In this document: one piece after another, positions 1 through 5,669 of the stretch
How positions within the stretch are numbered: position 1 is the stretch's first letter
How the letters are laid out: the number at the start of each line of letters is the position of its first letter
Program-made: the position numbers and the translations under genes
The notes under the pieces: model-generated
The model's database searches: none
Told to the model about the DNA's origin: nothing
Seen by the model: only the letters and a program-made list of their open reading frames with translations
Assembly: GCA_013821025.1 (NCBI GenBank)
Contig: JACDHN010000074.1
Span: 1-9,522 of the forward strand
Length of the DNA stretch: 9,522 nucleotides
Direction: 5' to 3'
From: Acidimicrobiia bacterium
Lineage (GTDB): Bacteria > Actinomycetota > Acidimicrobiia > Acidimicrobiales > Ilumatobacteraceae

Positions 1-59
1 GCCGTGCCCGAGACGAGCTGGCGGAGCTCGCCGACTACATCGTGGTGCGATCACTCTGA
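1..59 (+). CDS. C-terminal end of an unidentified protein (partial)
   Basis: The window opens inside a reading frame (codons begin at base 3) that ends with TGA at 57-59. It encodes about 18 residues ending in DYIVVRSL. Almost every codon ends in G or C, as in the confident genes here, and the stop lies about 60 bases before the next promoter-like element, so a real gene end is plausible. Too little is left to name the family, and I do not recognise the tail. Confidence 0.5.
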   Translation, partial: RARDELAELADYIVVRSL

Positions 60-109
60 ATTCCTTGATCTTTCGGTCGGAACCGACACCTCCGGCGTCC
101 GGCATCTCG

Positions 110-115
110 TAGGAT
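110..115 (+). promoter_or_regulatory. -10 hexamer TAGGAT of the LysM gene (leaderless type)
   Basis: TAGGAT fits the actinobacterial -10 pattern TANNNT. It is followed by 7 bases and then the GTG start at 123, so transcription would begin at or within a base or two of the start codon. No Shine-Dalgarno sequence and no convincing -35 is visible. Confidence 0.55.
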
Positions 116-122
116 CCCTGCC

Positions 123-452
123 GTGGGTGGTCCCTGGCGGATCGTGATGGTGTTGGGTGCAGCGGCCGCACTGGCGGCCGTCGCCGGCGCCTGCGCGTCT
201 GCGGGGTCCGAGGGTCGCGACACCCTGCCGCCGATCAACACCACGACGTCGACCACGTCGACCACGACGCCGCCTACGAATCGTCCGAAGACGTACGAGA
301 TCCAGCAGGGTGAGTCGTTGTCGGCTGTGGCGGAGAAGTTTGATCTGAACTGGCTCGAGCTGGCGAAGTTCAACAAGATCAAGAATCCCGACGACATCCA
401 GGCCGGTCAGATGATCAACATCCCGGCAGCTACGTCCACCACCAACGTCTGA
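123..452 (+). CDS. Small exported LysM-domain protein
   Basis: This 109-residue protein has three parts. Residues 6-24 form a hydrophobic Ala/Val-rich export segment ending in AVAGAC. Cys24 could be a lipidation site, but Ala rather than Leu at -3 makes the lipobox imperfect. Residues 39-53 are a Thr/Ser/Pro linker. Residues 57-101 are a single LysM domain (YEIQQGESLSAVAEKF, ending in QAGQMINIP). LysM binds N-acetylglucosamine-containing glycans, so a cell-wall-associated location is expected. No catalytic domain is present, so the role is probably peptidoglycan binding or wall scaffolding. The GTG start at 123 was chosen because a -10 hexamer lies 7 bases upstream; a second possible start is Met9. 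The same strand continues into the dioxygenase-like gene, which has its own promoter. The LysM assignment is secure; the cellular role is not. Confidence 0.85.
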   Translation: MGGPWRIVMVLGAAAALAAVAGACASAGSEGRDTLPPINTTTSTTSTTTPPTNRPKTYEIQQGESLSAVAEKFDLNWLELAKFNKIKNPDDIQAGQMINIPAATSTTNV

Positions 453-522
453 GCCTCGTTCGGGTTGGTGGGACGCGGGACGCAGTGCACGGCGATGGCG
501 AGCCGCCATGGCGGGTTGTCCC

Positions 523-528
523 TACACT
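523..528 (+). promoter_or_regulatory. -10 hexamer TACACT of the dioxygenase-like gene (leaderless type)
   Basis: TACACT is followed by 8 bases and then ATG at 537, giving a predicted transcript that begins at the start codon. This supports 537 over the in-frame GTG at 465, which would add 24 residues of unconvincing sequence. No -35 is evident. Confidence 0.55.
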
Positions 529-536
529 CTCGGGCC

Positions 537-1238
537 ATGGACTCGTTCTGGCCGACCCAAGATCACTGGAGCCTGAAGATCCCGTTGGTCTCCGACCACT
601 ACCGCATGCCCCAGCTCGCCGAACGCGGCGTCGTCGTGCTCGATGACGCCGCCTTCGAAGTGCCGACCGAGGAGTACGAATCCCTCGACTACATGGACTG
701 GAAGAGCGGCGGCGACACGAATTTCGCTCCCTTGGCCTCGGCCGATGGCGAGCTCGACTGCCGCGGATTCTGGGACAAGGGCAAGACCGACAAGGACGCG
801 CTGTGGACGTCGAACGCAGAGCTGACGCCGACGCTGCGCCGCTACGTCGACGGCGTCGGCGCCAACTTCGGCAGAGTGCGGGTGATCAAGCTGGAGCCGC
901 AGACCCGTGACGAGGCGATCCCGTCGATCCATCGCGACGACAACAACCGGTTCAACCCCGACGGCGAGGGCTGGGTCGTGCGCACATGGCTGGAGCTGAC
1001 CGACAACCCGGACAGCTACATGCTGCTGATGGACAACGGACCCGACGGCCTGCCCGATCCGGCCACCGAGGTACGCGTGCCGCTACACCGGGGGTCGCGG
1101 TTCGTCGTCGACACCCAACGCCTGTGGCACGTCGTCGTCCATGCCGGTGACGCTCCGCGCTACGCAATGATCACCAGCTTCGAGAGCGGCAACACGCTCG
1201 AACGCTGGATCGACTCCAGCATCCCCGCCCGAGTCTGA
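537..1238 (+). CDS. Putative Fe(II)/2-oxoglutarate-dependent dioxygenase (aspartyl/asparaginyl hydroxylase-like)
   Basis: The 233-residue protein carries the residues of a jelly-roll Fe(II)/2-oxoglutarate enzyme. An HxD pair (His132, Asp134 in IPSIHRDDNNR) and a distal His198 (in QRLWHVVVHAGDAPR) would hold the iron. Arg208, ten residues after that histidine, is where the 2-oxoglutarate carboxylate is usually bound. Arg149 in the strand between them is typical of the aspartyl/asparaginyl beta-hydroxylase group. The N-terminal 110 residues are Trp/Asp/Tyr-rich and match no domain I know. The substrate is unknown; candidates include a protein side chain or a small amino-acid-like metabolite. 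ATG 537 is preferred because of the -10 hexamer upstream. The gene stands alone and converges with the mutase gene across 109 bases without a strong terminator hairpin. The family call is from motif spacing only. Confidence 0.65.
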   Translation: MDSFWPTQDHWSLKIPLVSDHYRMPQLAERGVVVLDDAAFEVPTEEYESLDYMDWKSGGDTNFAPLASADGELDCRGFWDKGKTDKDALWTSNAELTPTLRRYVDGVGANFGRVRVIKLEPQTRDEAIPSIHRDDNNRFNPDGEGWVVRTWLELTDNPDSYMLLMDNGPDGLPDPATEVRVPLHRGSRFVVDTQRLWHVVVHAGDAPRYAMITSFESGNTLERWIDSSIPARV

Positions 1239-1347
1239 TCCACTGCGTCTGCTATCGACTTCGAGATCCACGGGCTCGAACGCTAGGCCGACGGCGACGT
1301 GCTGCGCTTGCGAAACCGCGGGCAGCGAGGAGCGGCCGTACTCGGGG

Positions 1348-3309
1348 TCACACCGGTGTGCGGAGACGGTGTTGCTGGGCGAGATCGGCGATCGCTCGCA
1401 TGATCTTCGCCAGCTCGAAGTCCTTCGGGGTGAACACTGCCGCCACCCCTGCCTCGGTCAGGCGTGGACGGTCGGCCTCGGGAATGATGCCGCCGACCAC
1501 GACCGGAGAATCGACGCCCAGTTCGCGCAGTTGCCCGATCAGGGCGGGCACCAACTCCATGTGAGACCCCGAGAGGATCGACAGGCCGATCACGTCGGGG
1601 TCCTCGTCGCGTGCCGAGGCAGCGATCTCCTCGAGCGTGAGCCGGATGCCGGAGTAGATCACCTCCATGCCAACGTCTCGGGCGGCGACAGCGATCTGCT
1701 CGGCACCGTTCGAGTGACCGTCGAGACCGGGTTTTGCCACGAGCAGACGCAGGGGTCCGCCCTCGAGTGACTTCACGTAGCCGGCCACGTCTGCGAGGCC
1801 GCCAGCCGTACCAGCGGCTCCCGATACGCCCGTCGGCGCTCGGTACTCGCCGAACACCTCCCGCATCGCCGCGCCCCACTCGCCCGTCGTGCCACCGGCC
1901 TTCGCCAGGGAGATCGATGGTGGCATCACGTTGTCGCTGCCGGCGGCGGCACGACGCAGCTCGTCGAGGGCTGCATCGACCGCTGCCTGATCACGGTCGG
2001 TCCGCCACCGCTCGAGAGCTGCGATGGCCGCCGCCTCGAGCTGCGGGTCGACCGTCAGGATGGAGCCTTCCCCGCCGAGCGGTGACGGCTCGGTCTCGGT
2101 GAACCGGTTCACGCCGACCACCACTTGGTCGCCGCTCTCGATGCGGCGCGTGCGCTCAGCCATCGACGCCACCAGGCGGCCTTTGAGCGTCTCCACGGCC
2201 TCGAACGCGCCTCCCATCCCGAGCACGTCGTCGAGCTCCGCCTGGGCTTTGGCACGGAGCTCGTCGCACGCGTCCTCGATGACCTTCGACCCGTCGAAGA
2301 TGTCGCCGTACTCCAGCAGGTCGCTCTCGAAGGCCAGCACCTGCTGCATGCGCAGCGACCACTGCTGGTCCCACGGGTGCGGCAGACCGAGCGCCTCGTT
2401 CCACGCCGGGAGCTGGATGCTGCGGGCCCTGGCACGTTTTGACAGCGTCACGGCCAGCATCTCCAGCACGATGCGCTGCACGTTGTTCTCTGGCTGGGCC
2501 TCGGTGAGCCCGAGGCTGTTGACCTGCACGCCGTATCGGAATCGCAACGCCTTGGCGTCGGTCACGCCGTAGCGCCGGCGTCCGATCTCCTCCCACATGT
2601 CGGTGAGCACGCGCAGCTTGCAGATCTCCTCGACGAAGCGGATCCCGGCGTTCACGAAGAACGACATTGATCCGAACATCGGCGTGAAGCGGTCCTCGGG
2701 CACCTGCCTCGAGTCTCGGACGGCGTCGAGCACGCCGATGGCGGTGGCCAATGAGTAGGCGATCTCCTGCGTGGGCGTCGCCCCAGCTTCCTGCAGGTGG
2801 TACGAGCACACGTTCATGGGGTTCCACAGCGGGGCGTGCTGCGAGCACCAGGCGATCATGTCGACGATCAGCCGGCGTGACGGCTCGGGCGGGAAGATGT
2901 AGGTGCCTCGAGACAGATACTCCTTCACGATGTCGTTCTGTGTGGTGCCGCGAAGCTCGGTCGGCGCCACGCCGTGCTCCTCGGCGTTGGCCACGTAGAG
3001 CGCCAGCAGCCATGCCGCCGTGGCGTTGATGGTCATCGACGTGTTCATCTCGCCTTGCGGGATGTGGTCGAGCAGCGTGCGCATGTCGCCGAGATGAGTA
3101 ACGGGCACGCCCACCTTGCCCACCTCACCGCGGGCCATCGGCGAGTCGGGGTCGTACCCGGTCTGGGTGGGTAGGTCGAAGGCGATCGACAAGCCGGTTT
3201 GACCCTTGATCAGGTTCGTGCGGTAGAGGGCGTTGGACGCCGTGGCCGTCGAGTGGCCCGAATAGGTGCGCATCAGCCACGGGCGGTCGCGTTGGGACTG
3301 GACCGTCAT
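1348..3309 (-). CDS. meaA: Adenosylcobalamin-dependent acyl-CoA mutase, MeaA / ethylmalonyl-CoA mutase type
   Basis: This is a single-chain B12 mutase of about 653 residues. The N-terminal substrate barrel begins RDRPWLMRTYSGHST and contains KGQTGLSIAFDLPTQTGYD, MNTSMTINATA, WNPMNVCSYHLQEAGATP and RFRYGVQVNSLGLTEAQPEN, all of the MeaA/Ecm type rather than methylmalonyl-CoA mutase. The C-terminal cobalamin domain has DxHxxG (Asp530, His532, Gly535), the SIL of GLSILSGSH, and the GG of VVVGGIIP. In the ethylmalonyl-CoA pathway this family converts (2R)-ethylmalonyl-CoA to methylsuccinyl-CoA; Streptomyces MeaA homologues are very close by eye. It is last in the minus-strand operon after the dehydrogenase and aat. 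The start is ambiguous. ATG 3309 matches the family N-terminus. ATG 3405 overlaps the aat stop as ATGA and has GGCGGAG 10 bases upstream, which would add 32 Pro/Ser/Gly-rich residues. Crotonyl-CoA carboxylase/reductase is not in the window, so pathway assignment is inference. Confidence 0.92.
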   Translation of the reverse strand: MTVQSQRDRPWLMRTYSGHSTATASNALYRTNLIKGQTGLSIAFDLPTQTGYDPDSPMARGEVGKVGVPVTHLGDMRTLLDHIPQGEMNTSMTINATAAWLLALYVANAEEHGVAPTELRGTTQNDIVKEYLSRGTYIFPPEPSRRLIVDMIAWCSQHAPLWNPMNVCSYHLQEAGATPTQEIAYSLATAIGVLDAVRDSRQVPEDRFTPMFGSMSFFVNAGIRFVEEICKLRVLTDMWEEIGRRRYGVTDAKALRFRYGVQVNSLGLTEAQPENNVQRIVLEMLAVTLSKRARARSIQLPAWNEALGLPHPWDQQWSLRMQQVLAFESDLLEYGDIFDGSKVIEDACDELRAKAQAELDDVLGMGGAFEAVETLKGRLVASMAERTRRIESGDQVVVGVNRFTETEPSPLGGEGSILTVDPQLEAAAIAALERWRTDRDQAAVDAALDELRRAAAGSDNVMPPSISLAKAGGTTGEWGAAMREVFGEYRAPTGVSGAAGTAGGLADVAGYVKSLEGGPLRLLVAKPGLDGHSNGAEQIAVAARDVGMEVIYSGIRLTLEEIAASARDEDPDVIGLSILSGSHMELVPALIGQLRELGVDSPVVVGGIIPEADRPRLTEAGVAAVFTPKDFELAKIMRAIADLAQQHRLRTPV

Positions 3310-3401
3310 GGGTGCAGTGTGCTCGCTCGACCAGCCAGAACGCCAGCCCGGTGGACCGTTACCGCTCGGCGGGCGGCAGGTGGCCGGTGACTGACGATGG
3401 G

Positions 3402-4079
3402 TCATCCAGTCGACGCTCCGCCGTCGATGGCCCGACGCAGCGCGGCGAGGTACTCCTGGCGAGGCATGGCCACCGCGCCGAGCGACTCGAGGTGCGGTGT
3501 CATCCATTGCACGTCGAGCAGTACCACACCCTCTGCTCTCAGCCACTCGACGAGCGCCACGAGCGCCACCTTGGAGGCGTCCGTGGCGGTGTGGAACATC
3601 GCTTCGCCTGCGAAGAAGCGCTCGATGCGTACGCCGTAGAGGCCACCGACGAGGGCGCTCTCGCCATCTCGATCGACGTAGGTCTCGAAGCAGTGGGCGT
3701 ATCCGAGGCGGAACAGCCGCTCGTAGGCGTCGACGATGTCGGGCGTGATCCAGGCGCTGGGTCGGGCCGGATCAGCGCATGCCTCGACGACGTCCCGAAA
3801 CCGCTGATCTCTGCCCACCCGGTAACGGCGCCGGCTGCGGGCCAGCGAGCGGCTGATGTGGAAGCCGTCGTCGAAGGGCAACACGCCACGGGGATCTGGC
3901 GAGAACCAGGCGATCCTGTCATGACGCCGGGCGCCAGGGTCGGGCATCGGGAACAGGCCAAGCCGGTACGCGGCCAGCAGCGAGCCGGGCTCCAGGTCGC
4001 CACCGACGGCGACGAGGTCACCCCGCGCCAACATGGGGTCGGGGAACTGCCAGGTGGTCGGCGGCGGTTCGATCGGCAT
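3402..4079 (-). CDS. aat: Leucyl/phenylalanyl-tRNA-protein transferase
   Basis: Aat transfers Leu or Phe from aminoacyl-tRNA to the N-terminus of proteins starting with Arg or Lys, marking them for ClpS/ClpAP-type proteolysis in the bacterial N-degron pathway. The 225-residue protein is full length (E. coli Aat is 234). It has VAVGGDLEPGSLLAAYRLGL near residues 23-42, then WFSPDPRGVLP, HISRSLARS, WITPDIVDAY, LVGGLYGV, GEAMFH and ASK. The C-terminal DVQWMTPHLESLGA corresponds to QxxxxHxxSLGA in E. coli. ATG 4079 lies 23 bases after the dehydrogenase stop, with a purine-rich GGGAAGAG ending 2 bases before the ATG, so it is translated from the operon message. Its last bases overlap a possible mutase start (ATGA, 3402-3405). 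An N-degron enzyme between two acyl-CoA genes is an odd placement. Confidence 0.93.
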   Translation of the reverse strand: MPIEPPPTTWQFPDPMLARGDLVAVGGDLEPGSLLAAYRLGLFPMPDPGARRHDRIAWFSPDPRGVLPFDDGFHISRSLARSRRRYRVGRDQRFRDVVEACADPARPSAWITPDIVDAYERLFRLGYAHCFETYVDRDGESALVGGLYGVRIERFFAGEAMFHTATDASKVALVALVEWLRAEGVVLLDVQWMTPHLESLGAVAMPRQEYLAALRRAIDGGASTG

Positions 4080-4102
4080 CGCTCTTCCCGCCGGCGCCGG
4101 GA

Positions 4103-4954
4103 TCAGTACCGGTAGAAACCTTCGCCCGTCTTGCGGCCGAGTTTGCCTGCCGACACCATCCGCCGCAGGGTGGGCGCGGCGGCGTAGTTCGGCTCGCGGA
4201 ACTCCTCGTACAGGGCCGCAAGGATGGCGAGTGACGTGTCGATACCGACGAGGTCGAGCAGTGCGAACGGACCCATCGGGAAGTTGCAGCCGCCCTGCAT
4301 GGCGATGTCGATGTCTTCTTTCGACGCCGTGCCCTGCTCCCACATGCGCACTGCGTTGTTGAGGTATGGAAACAGCAGGGCGTTGACGACGAAGCCCGCC
4401 CGGTCGGCCACCTCGATCGCGTCCTTGCCACACGCGGTGGCGAACTCGAGCGCCGTCTTGATGGTGTCGTCGGAGGCCGTGATCGGACGGACGACCTCGA
4501 CGAGCTTCATCATCGGGGCAGGGTTGAAGAAGTGGATGCCGCACACTCGATCGGGGCGCTGGGTCTGGATGGCCAGCTCGACAACGGGCAGCGTCGACGT
4601 GTTCGTGGCGAGGATGCCGTCGGCCTTGACGATCTGCTCCAACTCGGCGAACAATGCCCGCTTGACATCGAGGTCCTCGACCACGCTCTCGATCACGAGA
4701 TCGCACTCGGCCAGACGCCCGAGATGATCGGTGCACGAGATCCGCTCCAGCGTTCCTGTCCTCTCGGCGTGCTCGAGCTTGCCCTTGGCGACGAGGCGCT
4801 TCAGGCTCGTGTCGACCGTGGCCTTCACGTCGTCGGCGCTGGCACGGGTGCGAGAGCGCACGACCACGTCGAAGCCGGCCCTTGCCGCCACCTCGGCCAG
4901 CCCCGAGCCCATGATCCCTGAACCGATGATCCCGACGGTGGTCAACTCGCTCAT
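4103..4954 (-). CDS. hbd: 3-hydroxyacyl-CoA (3-hydroxybutyryl-CoA) dehydrogenase, FadB2-like
   Basis: The 283-residue enzyme interconverts (S)-3-hydroxyacyl-CoA and 3-oxoacyl-CoA. The Rossmann glycine motif is GIIGSGIMGSG (Gly11, Gly13, Gly16). Catalytic residues are Ser120 in NTSTL, His141 in GIHFFNPAPMM, Glu153 in KLVEVV and Asn191 in GFVVNALLFPYLNNAV. The C-terminal helical domain has NFPMGPFALLDLVGID and ends GRKTGEGFYRY. Length and motifs match mycobacterial FadB2 and clostridial Hbd. At the end of the second Rossmann strand, VVVRSRTRAS has Arg-Ser-Arg where NAD enzymes carry an acidic residue, suggesting NADP(H). The start is taken as ATG 4954, not GTG 4957, because TAACGT sits 7 bases upstream of 4954, the same geometry as other leaderless starts here. 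It is first in the operon with aat and the mutase. An inverted repeat overlapping its promoter suggests repression. Confidence 0.92.
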   Translation of the reverse strand: MSELTTVGIIGSGIMGSGLAEVAARAGFDVVVRSRTRASADDVKATVDTSLKRLVAKGKLEHAERTGTLERISCTDHLGRLAECDLVIESVVEDLDVKRALFAELEQIVKADGILATNTSTLPVVELAIQTQRPDRVCGIHFFNPAPMMKLVEVVRPITASDDTIKTALEFATACGKDAIEVADRAGFVVNALLFPYLNNAVRMWEQGTASKEDIDIAMQGGCNFPMGPFALLDLVGIDTSLAILAALYEEFREPNYAAAPTLRRMVSAGKLGRKTGEGFYRY

Positions 4955-4961
4955 CACGTGG

Positions 4962-4967
4962 ACGTTA
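4962..4967 (-). promoter_or_regulatory. -10 hexamer TAACGT of the dehydrogenase operon (leaderless type)
   Basis: Read on the minus strand, TAACGT (4967 to 4962) is followed by 7 bases and then ATG at 4954. No Shine-Dalgarno is seen. Four of its bases lie inside the inverted repeat at 4964-4979. Confidence 0.45.
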
Positions 4968-4979
4968 CTAATCGGTAAC
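4964..4979. promoter_or_regulatory. Candidate operator: imperfect 16-bp palindrome
   Basis: GTTACTAATCGGTAAC has perfect 5-base arms (GTTAC/GTAAC) around a 6-base centre. Aligned half against half (GTTACTAA versus GTTACCGA) it matches at 6 of 8 positions, with two transitions. It is AT-rich for this DNA and overlaps the -10 of the dehydrogenase operon, about 10-25 bases upstream of the predicted transcription start, where a bound repressor would block polymerase. The size and TTAC...GTAA shape resemble sites of TetR-family fatty-acid regulators, but no such regulator is in the window. Confidence 0.45.
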
Positions 4980-5012
4980 CGCGGCCGCGTCGTTCAGGAC
5001 CGAAGGCCCGCG

Positions 5013-5018
5013 TACTAT
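5013..5018 (+). promoter_or_regulatory. -10 hexamer TACTAT of the S51-like gene (leaderless type)
   Basis: TACTAT, a strong match to TANNNT, is followed by 8 bases and ATG 5027. The start codon would be the first or nearly the first transcribed codon. It is divergent from the dehydrogenase promoter across about 50 bases. Confidence 0.6.
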
Positions 5019-5026
5019 CGGCGCCG

Positions 5027-5653
5027 ATGATCACGTTCCAGGGTGGGGGACCGTTCGAGGCCCACGACGATCTCGACCGTGAACTGCTCGAGCGATCAGG
5101 GGCCCGGACGGTGGCTGTGCTGCCGACGGCCGACGCCATGGAGAACCCTGCGCTACTCGTCGAAGCGGCCAAGGCCTGGGCGCAGCGCGTCGGGTCACCG
5201 GTCGTCGAGGCGGTCATGGTGCTGCAGCGCAGCGAATCCACCGACGCGGCTGCCCAGCAGCTGCGCTCGGCTGACGCCGTGTACGTGGTAGGTGACTCGC
5301 CGCTGCACCTGCGCTCGGCGATCAAGGACACGCCGGTCATGGAGGCGTTGCGCGAGCGGTCGGCAGAAGGGCTCGTCGTGGCCGTTGGCGCCGCCGCCGC
5401 CGCCCTGTGTGACCCGATGACCGACCCTCGTGGCGGGGCGTTCACCCTCGGCCTCGGCCTCGTCGCCGGCCTGGCCCTGGTGACGGAGGCCGAGACGTGG
5501 ACCGAGGAGCGGATGCTGCGCACGCGCGAACTGGCCGCCGAACTCCACGAGGGCTGCTGCCTGGCCATCGTGCCGACGACGTCGGCACTCCTGCTCGACG
5601 GCGGACGTTGGGACCTGCGCGGTGACGTCCAAGTCATCGGCGACCTGCCATAA
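5027..5653 (+). CDS. Peptidase S51 / class-I glutamine amidotransferase-like protein, catalytically degenerate
   Basis: This 208-residue protein has the layout of the S51 (peptidase E/cyanophycinase) and class-I amidotransferase-like fold. It shows an N-terminal FQGGGPF glycine turn, a strand near residues 28-34 (TVAVLPT), ADAVYVVGDSPLHLRSAIKD, then the segment where the nucleophile elbow (GxSAG) should be, followed by ALCDPMTDPRGGAFTLGLGL, a block characteristic of actinobacterial members. The elbow reads VAVGAAAAALCDP (residues 118-130) with no Ser or Cys. The usual catalytic His region (PHxD after GLGLV) reads VTEAETW with no His. The protein is therefore predicted to be an inactive pseudoenzyme, perhaps a binding or regulatory protein. 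The five alanines at 122-126 are all GCC codons, a possible slippage product. It is divergent from the dehydrogenase operon and ends only 16 bases from the convergent cyclophilin gene. Fold assignment is from motif memory. Confidence 0.7.
   Translation: MITFQGGGPFEAHDDLDRELLERSGARTVAVLPTADAMENPALLVEAAKAWAQRVGSPVVEAVMVLQRSESTDAAAQQLRSADAVYVVGDSPLHLRSAIKDTPVMEALRERSAEGLVVAVGAAAAALCDPMTDPRGGAFTLGLGLVAGLALVTEAETWTEERMLRTRELAAELHEGCCLAIVPTTSALLLDGGRWDLRGDVQVIGDLP
5390..5404 (+). repeat. (GCC)5 trinucleotide run in the S51-like gene
   Basis: Five consecutive GCC codons encode Ala122-Ala126, where the family's nucleophile elbow is expected. The run is in frame and uninterrupted, and could arise by replication slippage. 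Confidence 0.85.
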
Positions 5654-5669
5654 GCAAAGGGGCGGGGTC

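Noticed and set aside
73..86. Small hairpin TCGGT-CGGA-ACCGA after the first stop codon, as a terminator.
   Set aside because: A five-base stem without a following T run is expected often by chance in GC-rich DNA.
465..536. Upstream in-frame GTG start for the dioxygenase-like gene.
   Set aside because: The extra 24 residues look unlike coding sequence, and the TACACT hexamer correctly spaced to ATG 537 lies inside this extension.
1260..1280. Inverted repeat TTCGAG...CTCGAA between the convergent dioxygenase-like and mutase genes, as a terminator.
   Set aside because: It has only six base pairs, a nine-base loop, no GC-rich stem extension and no T tract on either strand.
1369..2572. Several + strand open frames of 100-180 codons opposite the mutase.
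   Set aside because: They are complementary-strand shadows of a strongly conserved gene, with no motifs, ribosome-binding sites or promoters.
3310..3402. Possible B12 riboswitch upstream of the cobalamin-dependent mutase: on the minus strand AGTCACCGGCCACCTGCC recalls the AGTCAGGATACCTGCC-type B12 box.
   Set aside because: The match has a two-base insertion and mismatches in the core. The rest of the aptamer would have to lie inside the aat coding sequence, where I see none of its other conserved segments. A covariance-model search for the cobalamin aptamer over 3300-3650 would settle it.
4080..4736. Extended minus-strand frame in front of aat, overlapping the dehydrogenase.
   Set aside because: It is an Arg/Pro/His-rich shadow in the wrong frame of the dehydrogenase. 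The aat family begins near 4079, with a purine-rich site upstream of that ATG.
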